DNA of 64,000 bases from Paracamarosporium sp. OC-R06-R3 (taxonomy: Eukaryota > Ascomycota > Dothideomycetes > Pleosporales > Didymosphaeriaceae), in the NCBI GenBank assembly GCA_019828545.1, contig JACVRA010000161.1, positions 186,001-250,000 on the forward strand, in the 5' to 3' direction. How positions within the stretch are numbered: the first letter of the stretch is position 1; every line of letters begins with the position of its first letter. This document shows positions 1 to 11,835 of this stretch, one piece after another. A program made the translations under genes and the position numbers. Under the pieces are notes generated by a model. It saw only the letters and a program-made list of their open reading frames with translations, had not been told where the DNA came from and ran no database searches.

Positions 1-3000
1 GCCGGAAAGCGTGCCGACTCTCCAAACATTTGCCTCTGCCGCAGACCCTTTGACACCCGAGACCATCAAAAAGTGGGGTTCGGGATTGCAGCTTCTCAAC
101 GCATACGGTCCTACAGAAGGATCCGTGATTGCTCTCTCAAATGATGTTGCCGCAACGCATCGTGAATCCACGATTATCGGTCGTGCGCTGCCGAGTGGTC
201 GCGCTTGGCTTACCAACCCAGAGGATCCGAACAGACTTGCTCCAGTTGGTGCTGTAGCAGAACTTTGCTTGGAGGGCTCACTTCTTGCCAGAGGCTACTG
301 GAACAATCCCGTGAAGACCGCTGAAGTCTTTATCGAGAACCCTGTATTCATGAAAGAGTTCTCGAAGGATCCATTCTCTCGCATTTATCGTACTGGGGAC
401 CTGGTCAAGTATGGATCCGACGGTCGAGTGCATTACCTTGGACGCAAAGACAACCAGATTAAGTTGGCAGGTCAGCGTATGGAGCTTGGTGAGATCGAAC
501 ATCACTTACAGGCTGACAAGACCATCAAACACGCTGTTGTTCTGATGCCTAAGTCTGGTGCGGCAAAGAGGAAACTCACAGCTGTTGTGTCGCTCCATCA
601 GATGCCACTCGATGTTGACACCCATGACAAGCCATGGAACACACCGCTAAGCCACGCAGATATTCTTCAACAGATCTCCATCGCAAAAGAAAGACTTTCA
701 AACCTGGTCCCTGCCTACATGGTTCCATCGTTGTGGATGGCTGTTCCTCGTGTTCCTGCTTTAGCCTCGGCGAAACTTGACAGAAAGCAGGTGGCAGCAT
801 GGCTTGGGGAAATCGATGAAGGAACGTATCGTAAGATCTTGGATACAGAGAACAGCATAGAACCGGCTATGCCAGCCTCCGATGCGGTAATGAGGATGCA
901 AGGTATTTGGGCAAAGGTGCTCAATATGCCCGTTGACAAGATGAAACCAAACAAATCATGGCTCTGTAAGTTGGAAGATTGGATTCTGAAATTAACCAAC
1001 ACTAATCGATTCTAGCGCTTGGTGGTGACTCGATCACAGCAATGCAACTCCTGGCGCGGTGCAGGAAAGAAGGCATCAACCTGACGTTGAATCAAGTGCT
1101 TAGGAGTAAATCGCTGGCTCATCTTGCAGAAAGCGTTGGAGCTTCTATCGCGTTTGAGACTGGAGAGGAAAAGACCGACAAACCATTTGCAACCTCTCCA
1201 ATCCAACGCTTCTACTTCCAAAGATTGGGTAACGACACGAACGCCCAATTCAACCAGTCGTTCACGTTACGATTGGCTCGCAAAACGGATCCTTCTAAGT
1301 TGAAGAGTGCCCTTGATGCGATAGTTCGTTGTCATTCGATGCTCCGCGCAAGGTTCTTACAGGATACGAATGGTGAATGGCTTCAGACAATTCCGGGAAA
1401 TACCTCGGAAGCGTACGCGTTGGACGTTCATAATGGCGTCTCACTTTCCGACCTCCCTACAATCATCTCGAAAACTCAACAGAGTTTGAATATCCTCAAT
1501 GGACCAGTCTTTGCAGCTGTGCTATTCAACACGCGAACAGAAGAACAAGTGTTGTTCCTCACAGCCCATCACCTCGTCATTGATGTTGTGAGCTGGCGAA
1601 TCATTCTGGAAGATTTGGAAGAGTCCCTCACGTCTCCAGTACCAATTGAACTACAAAAAGGGCTTTCGTTTGCATCCTGGAACGAGAAGCAGGCATTGCA
1701 CGCTACGGATCTAACTCAGCGTGAGGCCATCAAGAAGCAAATACCCCATGCTGAACCTGCCAACTTGACGTTCTGGGGCCTCGATGAACGTCCTAATGTC
1801 TATAGTGATGTCGAACGTGAGTTATTTTTGCTGGACGAAAAAGTGTCTGCAATGGCACTAGACAATCACAGTGCATTGCGCACTGATGTGATTGATCTTT
1901 TCTTGTCAGCAATCGTGCACTCTTTCTCGCGGGTCTTTGTCACACGCAAGACACCGACCATTTTTAACGAGACACATGGTCGTGAACCATGGGAATTCAG
2001 CAACCTGGACTTGTCAAGGACCGTTGGATGGTTCACAACAATGTATCCAGTCCATGTCAACATTGCCGAAGATGAAGATGATGTCGTTCAGACCGTACGT
2101 CAAGTGAAAGATATCCGCCGGAGGGTTGCGGATAATGGGCGTCCTTATTACGCCCACCGCTTCCTTACCGAGGAAGGACGGACACAATTCACAGAACATG
2201 AGCCAATGGAGATTCTTTTCAATTACCTCGGGAAAATGCAGCAGCTCGAGGCCGCAGATGCGTTGTTCCAGCCGATGCATTTCAGCGAAGACGATGAAGA
2301 ACGAATGACAGATACCGGAGCCAGAGTCCGTAGGCTTGCTCTATTCGAAATCTCTGCTTCCGTCGACAACGGCAAGATTCAGTTTACCTTTATGTACAAT
2401 CGACTGATGAAGAACCGAAAGGGCATCCGCCGGTGGATTACGGAGTGTCAACGCACGCTTGAGGAGATCGTCTCCACGCTTTCTGATATTGGTGTTCCTC
2501 AGCCGACTATATCTGACTTCCCGCTGCTACCTTTGGATACATATGACCGGCTGAATCGCGTCATCAAGTCTCTGACATCAGTCGGAATTTCGTATCCTCA
2601 AGTTGAGGACATGTATCCTTGCGCTGCCGTGCAGGAAGGCATGATTCTCAGTCAAATAAAGGATATCAGCGCATACTGGTCTTTCACTACGTTTGAATTG
2701 AAAGCTAGGCGTGGTCGTGTAGACGTGCAGCGCGTGTTAGAAGCGTGGAGCAAGGTCGTTGAGAGACATCCAGCTTTGCGCACAGTTTTCGTCGACAGCG
2801 TCTGCAAAGGCGGCGTCTTTGATCAGATCGTTATTCGTACCCCTAATACGGGTGCATTCACGGTGTCCTGTAGTGACAATGAGCTCACGAGCAAGCTCGA
2901 GTCTATTCACTACCGCGATCTCAACGGAAAGAAGAAGCCTCGTCTTCCCCATCAACTCGCAGTTGTCCAAACGGCATCAGGCCGAGTTGTAGTCAAGATG

Positions 3001-6000
3001 GAAATCAACCATGCCGTTGTTGATGGTGGGTCACTTGCTGTGATCCGGCATGACCTAGAAGAGGCATATGAAGGCCGGTTGTCCGGAGGAGAAGGCCCGT
3101 TGTTCAGTGACTACATCAAGTATCTACGAGCACTGCCTATGAAGGAAGCAGTTGACTTTTGGAAGAGGCAACTGAAAGGCGTTCGACCCTGCTACTTCCC
3201 GATTGCGCCGCAACACTCAACCAAACAACGACAACTTCACTCGCTTTTTGTGGACTTCAATCGATTCTCCGAAATTCAGCTACTTGCTGAGAGAAACAAT
3301 GTCACCTTCGCCAACATCCTACTTGCTGCCTGGTCGCTGGTCCTATACACTTATACAAGCTCTTCAGAAGTCTGCTACGGTTACTTGACTTCCGGTCGTA
3401 ACGTCCCGATCAACGACATTGAAAACGCAGTAGGAGCTTTCATAAACATGCTGGTGTCACGTATCAAAATATCCAGCTCTCATTCGCTCGTGAACATGTC
3501 CGAGAGAGTTCAGAGCGACTTTATTGAGAGCTTACCGTACCAGCATTGCTCTCTTGCCCAATTTCAGCATGACCTTGGACTTTCTGGGCAAGCGCTCTTC
3601 AACACGGCCGTTTCTATTCAGAATCAAGGTGCGACAGAAGATCAAAGCACGACGGATGCAAACGTAGAATTCCTACATCTCGATGGTGGTGACCCGAGCG
3701 AATTTGCTATCACAGTAAACATTGACACGACTCGGAACGATGAATGTGTACGATTGGCGTATTGGACCGACTCTGTTTCCGATGATGAAGCGAAGAACGT
3801 TTCTTCATTGCTGGTGAAGATTCTTTCGCAAACTCTCGCTGACCCGAGTCAGACGGTCGCAGAACTAAGTGCTGCAATTACAGACGGGCCAAAGACAAGG
3901 CAGAGATCCAGATCATATGCGTCCTCGATGCGGTCGCCCATGTCAAGTCCCCGCACAGAAAGGCCAGACCCTATGTTGTCCATCCCTAAAATTCCTAGGA
4001 TTGAAGTGCCTCAAGCCCCAACACCGGTCACGATGGAAGCCCCCGATTGGAGTAACCTTATCCGATCAATTGTCAGTGAGATGGTGCCTCAGATAGTGAG
4101 CCAGGTCATGGAGAAAAACAAATTCCCGCCAATTGCCACTCAGTCTACAGTCAGTGAGATGTCCAATCAAATGGCGGGCATGCTCGCACGAAGAGCATCG
4201 CAATCGAAGCGAGGAAGGAATCTTGAGACGGCTTCGATACGCTCCCGGCGACTGAGCACAGCTAGTGATACAGAGAGTAGAATTCAAACAGCAGCTGATA
4301 TGGTAGCGGCAGCTGGGGTAATGGCGACAGAAGCATTGAAGTCAGTGCCACCAGACTTTGTTGAAAAGAAACTTTTGGGATTGTGGAGCGATCTACTTGA
4401 CATGGTGGAGGATTCAATCGATAAAGACGATTCATTCTTCGTAAGTATTATCTTCATCGTTTGTGGTGTATTTACTGATGGTCTTCAGCAACTTGGTGGA
4501 GACAGTATCATTGCGATGAGGTTGGTTGGAGCTGCAAGGGAAGAAGGGCTGTCGATGACTGTAGCGGATGTTTTCAAGAATCCAACATTCGCGGACATGG
4601 CAAGAGTAAGTTTGAGTCGGACCATGGAAGAAACCTCGGCTGACCATTGCAGGTTGTCCGAGTCGCTGGCGAAGTTATCGACGAAGTGATGTCTCGCGCT
4701 GGCGGTGAGAGTCTCAAAGATGGACAGGCAAGTTCCTCCAAACCGAAGATCCAGATTCCAGAGCGAACAGTGTCAGCATGGCGCGATTTCCAATCTATGG
4801 TGTCTGAGCAAGCCATTGATGATAAAACTACCGAGGGTGGAATTACGCCGCCACCTCATCAAGAACTTCAACTGCATGAAAAGGCTGATCAAGTGTTTAA
4901 GAAATGGTCAGGATTCGATCAAAATGGGAATTCTCAACCGCAGCGCATGACCAGTCAGAAGCGGACTATGCCACAAACGATTCATGAAGACTCCGCGCCC
5001 AAGTCAGTATCATTACTTGGAGACCCGAACGTCGACAGTGTTATATCGAAGGTCCAGGTTTTCAAAGGAGGCATCTCCGATGTTCTTCCTGTGACCGATT
5101 TCCAAGCTCTAGCAATTACAGGAACCCTACTTGAATCCAGATGGATGCTAAACTACTTCTACCTTGACGGAGAAGGACCTCTCGATATCCGAAAGCTGAA
5201 GCAGGCATGTTTCCGCATCGTTCAGGCTTTCGATATCCTCCGCACCGTATTCGTGCCATACGGAGATCGCTTCCTTCAAGTCGTACTGAGGAAACTGCAA
5301 CCCGATTTTATCTATCAGGAAACAGACCAAAGCCTAGATGACTTCACAGCAGAACTTCGACAGAAGGATCGGGAACATGGACCTCGACTTGGCGAAGCGT
5401 TTGTCCAATTCGTTGTGGCTAAGCAGAAGGGTAATGGTCGCTACCGCATCTTTATGCGACTTTCACACGCACAGTACGATGGTTTCTGTTTCGCAAAGAT
5501 GCTCACCTCGCTCCAAGCAGGCTATAACGGCTTACCTGTGTCGTCCGCTCCCAGCTTCGGTAATTATGTCCGAGAATCTGCGAAGACGGTGGCAGGTGCC
5601 CACGATCATTGGCGAGAGGTGTTGCGAGGCTCCAAGATGACCGATATCGTACATCGCTACGGTCCAAATTACCAACGATCTGCCGGCCGCACCATCACTC
5701 TCAAGCAAACATTGACGGTTCCACCATTATCGTATATCAACATGACCACGGCAACTGTTATGAAGGCAGCTTGGGCAGCAACACTCGCCCGTATTGCTGG
5801 TAAATCCGACATAGTCTTTGGCCATGTCATCTCTGGCCGCAATAGTGGCGTGCCAAATGTCGAAAACATCATTGGGCCTTGCCTCAACATGGTACCTGTA
5901 CGCGTGGTTTACCGTCCAGAGTGGACTGTCTTTGACCTTCTTGGCTACATCCAAGAACAACAGATCAACAACATGCCGTATGAATCCCTAGGCTTCAGGG

Positions 6001-6842
6001 AGATCACACGAAACTGTACCGACTGGCCCGATTGGACCAACTTCTCCAGCGTGCTGCAGCACAACCAGAACATACAATCAGAGGATGCGAGCCTCCAACT
6101 TGGTGGCATCGAGTTCAAGGTGGGCGCTGTGGGCTCTCAAGAAGATTTCGCCGACATATCAATCCTTTCCACTTCGAAGCGTGACAACCAGGTCGAAGTA
6201 ACCCTCACATACGCGCCAAATAGCACATTGACAGCCGAATTTGCACAAAGCATCTTCGACATGCTCTGTGCGAATGTCATCACTTTCTCAGAAGAGCCTT
6301 ACACGCTGCTGCCAGCCCAGTCAGAGACGGGATCTCAGAGCTCAACAACCATCGCATCGGAAACCGCGCGCAAGAAGTCGGCAGAGAAACAACCTCTTAC
6401 TCTGCCTACTGACACCGGTCTTTCTAAGCATGAGCTTGCCACACTCTCGACCAAGCTGCGCAGCGCATGGGAGCAGAATCTCAGGGACGAGAACAATGCA
6501 CCCCCTACTTTAGACCTGGCATCCGACTTCTTCCAGCTAGGTGGTGACATCATGGGTCTTGCACAAATTGCTTCCATCTTCGATCATGAAGACGGCTGGA
6601 AAGTAAGGGTTGAGGATTTGCTTGATAAGCCAGTTTTTGTGGACCAGGTGAGATTGTTGGCTGCAGAGCGGAAGAAGGAAATTGAGAAAGAGGAAATGAG
6701 CCCATGGGGAGATAAAGGCAAGGTTAGTGAGAAAGGAGCGCCCAGTTCCAAAATGGGACTGGAGAAGAGGCAGAGCGGGTTGGGCGCTTTGGCGAGGAAA
6801 ATTGGACTGAAGCGGAGAGATAGCCCAAAAGAGATGAAGTGA
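1..6842 (+). CDS. Non-ribosomal peptide synthetase, C-terminal part (5' partial)
   Basis: Exons read as <2-965, 1016-4440, 4489-4605 and 4653-6842, giving about 2231 residues; the start lies before the window. Domains in order: the second half of an adenylation domain (NAYGPTEGS near residue 33, then YRTGDL, GRKDNQIKLAGQRMELGEIE, and LDRKQV); carrier T1 (LGGDS, 323-327); an epimerization domain (HHLVIDVVSW, 506-515; NETHGREPW; VGWFTTMYPV); a condensation domain (NHAVVDGG, 986-993, second His kept); an unusual Ser/Arg-rich linker (about 1280-1430); carrier T2 (LGGDS, 1465-1469); a second condensation domain (SHAQYDG, 1773-1779); and a carrier-like end reading LGGDI (2131-2135). The E domain predicts a D-residue loaded by the partial A domain. 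The last C domain probably releases or cyclises the peptide, as terminal C domains of fungal NRPSs do. The product is unknown. The protein ends in a basic tail. Confidence 0.93.
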
Positions 6843-7038
6843 GCTAGGTTATCGCGAAGACATAGCGATCCGGGCCGAAATTGCGAAAAGCTTTCTTTTG
6901 TTTCGGGAGTGGATTGGGAACGGCGTTGGGTTGTCTTTCGCTCTCTCTCATAACACGCATTGACTGGAATACCTATCTTTCTACATTAAATTAATCTACA
7001 CTGCATGAATTCTCATCCAAGCAACAGTTTCCAAATGT

Positions 7039-9262
7039 TTAAATTACAACAAAACTGTCAATCCGCTCACATGGAATCGGATCAGTTGACGATGCATTGA
7101 GGAGACCTGCATCAGACCTTCCCTTCCACCCAATCATCAATCCAACCCTTTCGTAAACGCCTTCGTCGCGCAGTCTCAACACCAAATAATGATATCTTCT
7201 CTTTCTGAATGTTTTGCATCCCATTTGCCACAAAAGCCAATGATCGCCTTCCTCGCGAGTTGCATCATCGACACTAAGAACAACTTCCTTGTCTCGAAGA
7301 TCCGTATCCCAATATATCTCAGTCTCCGAATCTATTGCATTTCCATCCTTTAGTCTAATGCATGCGTTTTCCTGTTCATCAAACACAACTTGCACATAAG
7401 CCACGAGCGCAGATGTGATTTCCAGCTTGGTTGAGATGGATTCTTTGCCCTCGTACTGTATTTCGAGTCCACGTCCAAGCTCTTGCAGTTGATACGGTTG
7501 ACTTGCAGAATCGTCAAGCTGATGTATACGCACGTCAAAATCCTTGTTGATGATGATGTCCATGTAAGGGACAGGATATGCTATCGACCCGTTCCAACCA
7601 AGCGATGACCAGCTTGGGAAACCACTACGTCGGTTACATGGCGTAGTGTGAATCCAATTCAGTGCAATCTCAAACCAGTCGTGCCTTTGTGTGATCTGGT
7701 AGTTGCCCTTTTCGTTCCCTTTCGTGAACGTGGTAAAGTGATTGTCTTCGTGTGGAACTGGTGCCAGCGGTACACCCCAGAGGTGGAAGACGGGCTCTTT
7801 CTTATCGTTTGATATGTAGTTTAGGATACCAATTATCGCATTCAGGGCATCTCCTGAAATTCGAAGGTTACGGCGACTATACGCTGTTACATATCTTAGG
7901 GCTTCCTTGAACCGTGCACTTCCCACGGAAGACTGGATTTCTTGGGGAAAGCGAGCGCATGAAATGAACTCAGCCAGGGCAAGAAGCTCGTAGTTCAAGC
8001 CTGAGCTGTAATTTGGGGTGAGATCATGAAGGTAGTCTGTTCGGCATATGTAAAGTACAGCCTGGTCAGTGAAGATGAGTCGACGCTTTGACAAAATACC
8101 TTCCTGGAATGTCCATCCACGTGTGGCCCATGTTGAATGCTGTAGGTTGCTTGCAGCAGGTACTTGTAAGTTGATTAGTGTCACTGGTCCAGCTTGTTCT
8201 GTCCACGGTTTGTTATTTACCCTTGGCTGGCTGACACCTGGAAGTCCATGTGTTGGGTCTGTACCAGATGCTGCAATAATGGTGAGGTACGCGGAAGCGT
8301 ATATTTGCCCCATCTGCTTGATCTGAAGGCGCTTGTCCATTATGCTCGTTTGTTCGATACAGTACCTATCTATCCAGAGGTATCGGAAGCCGAGGCGTAA
8401 GGTCACGGTAATTGCATCTTCAATGGTAGGTGTTTGTTCCCTAGGCAAAGGCTGAGACGCAAAATCCTCGAGTGGGCCCCAAAGGTAACTCAGAGCTACA
8501 AATCGGCATCTTTCGGGTGCCATTTGCACAGTTCTCGTTTCGCAGTCAATCACCTTCAATCTTTCCACCTCATTCGCGTCGTCAGGGAGACATTCATTGT
8601 GCTGATCGCAGCCTTCAACCCAGGTTTTAAAAAGACCAAAATCAACATGGGCCTGAGAAGAGACGGCAATTTGTGCATCAACCATCGGATTGTACGTTAC
8701 GCCCAGGTACGGGCTAGTGAGGTCAGCGTCATGGTCCGACTTCGACGACTCTTGCGCGAAAGTCAACCGACCCACGAAACTATCCCCAGGAGTAGACACG
8801 ATCCATTTCAGATAGTTGTCTTCATCGAACCGTTTGATGGAGCCAAGCATACGGCAAACGCGACCTTTACTAATCAGTCAGCTTGCAGTAGGAATCCATG
8901 TGGGTCACCTACATTCCGACTGCTGTAGTTCTTCTTTGCTTTCATGTACGTCCTGGAGAACAAGGATAGGTCCGCGATTACGAGCTTCCGCTAGTCTAGT
9001 CCAGGGTATGGTTGCGCAACGATGACAAACATCAGGAGCCGGTAGAGTTTCTACGGCTGACGGCAGTGCACCATCTTTCAAAAGGTGATTTGGTGCCTGA
9101 GAGTCATACTTGTTAGCCTTGAAGAGTAATAGTTGCGATCGATCGACGCATGGGTCGCCTTACCGCAATATACTCATCTACGATCTTAACCTTTCGTTTC
9201 GGGAACAACCATGTGAAAAGGAGTATCCTCCTCCACCTCTTGGAAAGGCGATAGGGTGCCAT
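7039..9262 (-). CDS. HET-domain (heterokaryon incompatibility) protein
   Basis: I read three exons on the minus strand: 9262-9164, 9096-8913 and 8864-7039, about 702 residues. The introns (9163-9097, 8912-8865) have GTAAGG..CAG and GTAGGT..AAG ends and keep phase. The start is the ATG at 9262 (MAPYRLSKRWRR). Upstream exons add a Cys-containing N-terminus (APDVCHRCATIPW, then QQSECRVCR), a form common in fungal HET proteins. The HET block lies about residues 213-370: CRFVALSYLWG, YLWIDRYCIEQ, QMGQIYASAYLTIIAASG and WATRGWTFQEGILSKR. HET proteins control allorecognition and cell death between unlike hyphae; most paralogues have no proven role. It converges on the NRPS gene with 196 bp between the stops. 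The HET call is firm; exon 1 is the least certain part. Confidence 0.9.
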
Positions 9263-11044
9263 GAATATGCGCAAGCTTCGTTGAGGAAAGGTGGGAGGAA
9301 GGGTTGTAGCAAAGCTGGGTCTGGCGCGAAAGCGGCCCCCAGAAATGGATCTGCGGGCTAGACCAAGTGTGGCTTTTCAAAACAATACGGCTAATCTATT
9401 CATAGTAAGGTTTGTGCGAAGCTAACTACATCCGTCGATTTGGATTGTGGAGTGCGTGAACTGCAGTCCCGTTCTTCAGGCTAGAATCGCACTTACAATT
9501 CTTTGAATGCTGCAAATCGTACTTGCACTACTTTCTTTGCATTTACCTAGCTCTCGGTCCTTTTTTAATTCCAGTCAGAGAGTCGACCTCTTCGTCAACT
9601 TGCAATGGGCTGAGTTTTAGAGTTTCAGCCGCTGAATTGTGATGTCCACATCGTATTCCACCCGCCCGTGTTAAGCCAACCAAGGCCTCCGTGCGATCTA
9701 GCTGACGACACAATATTTTTTCATCACATCACTCACGCTCAAAAGAAGTGATCTTCTCGTGCGATTAGAGACAAGTAGCTTTTATCGAAGGAGCTCCTAA
9801 GCGTTAGCGCCAAATCATAGCTCTGTATATATCAAGACCAAGTATTCAAGTTGCAAGTTATCTGCGGCATCATCATCAACAACTACGTAGTTCAATCTCT
9901 ATGCAACATTAACTTTGTTTGTGTAAGGACTCTTATACTAGAGAGTTTACTGCAAGGCTTGCTAGTACAAGGTCGCACGAAATAGCTCATCTCACCTCCT
10001 GTTGGGCTCTATGGGATACCGAGAAGTAATCCTTAGTAGAAGGCGCACAATATCACGAACATGAGTCAGCCAGCACATGCAGATGGTATTTGTAAAAGCT
10101 AGAGATCTCTTCCCAAAAGCTAACAACAAAAGTAAGTAACACAAAATAGCAGAACGATGGGATTAAGCAAATAGTCTGTATTTTCCCGAGAGATATTCAC
10201 TCAAATCTTCCAACACTTGTTTGATACTATTCTTGATGTTCAAAAATATAGCATTACATGTGTGTCATCCGCAATACCCAGATGTTTTACCGAGATAACC
10301 ACGGCGGCTCGCATTACGCCTGTACATGAGAGCGTGCATCACGGAATTCATACGTGGGTGCGGCTCCCTCGTTCATATCTGCTGATCGCCGGTATTTCTC
10401 GACACGTCCTATCCATTGTCTTCGCCTCCACTTCGTACAATCTAAAGCACTCCCACTCTAATTTCGAGCTCAAAAGAGTTCACCTCCATAGTTTTCTCGA
10501 CTCCCTGAATGATCCCGACAGTCAAGTCCCAGTGCCGACCGACTGACGCGCCCTTGTTCAAAATTCTATCTGTTTGACACAGCTCCTTATACCCTGCAGT
10601 AACAGCATCTCCATATCATCGTCGTCACTGGGCCCCGCGAAGCACTGAGCCATCCCTACACATAAACGTTACGCAGTCGTGTATTCCGTTACATACACGG
10701 CGAACAAAGATGCATAAAACGGATCGGTCGTTCGCGCAACAGCATCATAAAAAACACCATTCATCCACAACCCAGTACAATCACCCACGAGAAATATACA
10801 ACGCGTAACGAGCGCCACACCCATATTCACTCACCACACCCCAGATCCCAGAATCTCAACCCCACGTTCACGTTCACGTACCACATACATGACATCACAC
10901 CCCACGCAAAACACTCAACCCTTACAAGCAGCAAAACAAACAAATTCGATAAACGAGTGTTAACCCTACAAACATACATACAGCCTCTCCCTGCCCCCTT
11001 CCTTCACCTCCCCAACCCCTCCAAACTCACCACAAAGCACCCAT
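9263..11044. other. Gene-free stretch
   Basis: I see no supported gene. The longest open frame (10217-10546, plus) has no recognisable motif or splice support. The part nearest 11044 is C/A-rich and probably 3' flank of the PTG-repeat gene; the part nearest 9263 should hold the promoter of the HET gene. Confidence 0.5.
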
Positions 11045-11835
11045 CTAAGCCTCCGTAACCGTAGGCGCCGGCGCAGACGCGCTGGCAGACCGGCTCGGCC
11101 TCCCAGAGAAAGAAGGCCTAGCACTCCGGGAGAAAGAAGGGCGCGGGCCGCCCGTGGGCAAGCCGCCAGTGGGGAGCCCAGTAGGGAGCCCAGTAGGCAA
11201 GCCAGTCGCTGTATGTATGTCAGCCACACGTTGCATCGCATCACATCGCCCATGCGCTTCATGAAAGAGGTAGGCAAGAGGGATATAACGTACGGATACC
11301 AGTAGGGAAGCCGCTGGGCAGAGAGAAGCTAGGGAGACCGGTAGGGCGGGGACGGCCGGAGTGCGAGGCTGAGGCTTCTGGGGCAGACGTAGCTAACTCC
11401 TCAGCGAGCGGGGGGCTCGGCGTGGGTAGGCCCGAGGGGGGTGCGCTGGGGCGCGAGAACGAGGGGCGAGGACCGCCCGTGGGAAAGCCCGAGGGGAGAC
11501 CTGTTGGGCGGGAGAACGTTGGACGGGGGCCGCCAGTAGGGAAGCCGGAGGGCAGGCCGGTTGCTGTGTTGTGTAAGTATATTGTGTGTGGGGTTGTGGT
11601 AAGGAGTGTGACGTACGGAAGCCAGTTGGGAAGCCAGTTGGGAAGCCGCTTGGGGGAGAGAAGCTGGGCAGGCCCGTCGGGATGGGGCGGCGGGAGTGCG
11701 AGGCTGAGGTGGGAGCCGCCTCTTGAGCGAGCGGGGCGGCGATGGCGCTATTGTGGGTTTTGTTAGTCAAGTGGTTGGGAGGGCAAAGGTGTGATCGTAC
11801 CCAGCGGCGAAGAGAGCAACGACGGAGAACTTCAT
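11045..11835 (-). CDS. Small secreted Pro-Thr-Gly repeat protein
   Basis: Four exons on the minus strand, 11835-11801, 11747-11617, 11563-11294 and 11208-11045, give 199 residues with phase kept at all three junctions; all three introns begin GTACG. The N-terminus MKFSVVALFAAGAIAAPLA is a clear signal peptide. The mature part has no Cys and is built from short P-T-G-[LFI]-P and S-G-F-P-T-G steps joined by GGPRPSFSR-type blocks. A larger unit, starting near SASHS[RG]RP and running through PTGLPSFS, SGFPTG and GGPRP[TS]FSR, occurs twice, and introns 2 and 3 fall at the same codon of the two copies. There is one dibasic site (HSRR) in the first copy. I recognise no family. A secreted wall-associated or effector-like protein is possible, but nothing in the sequence proves it. 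Confidence 0.8.
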
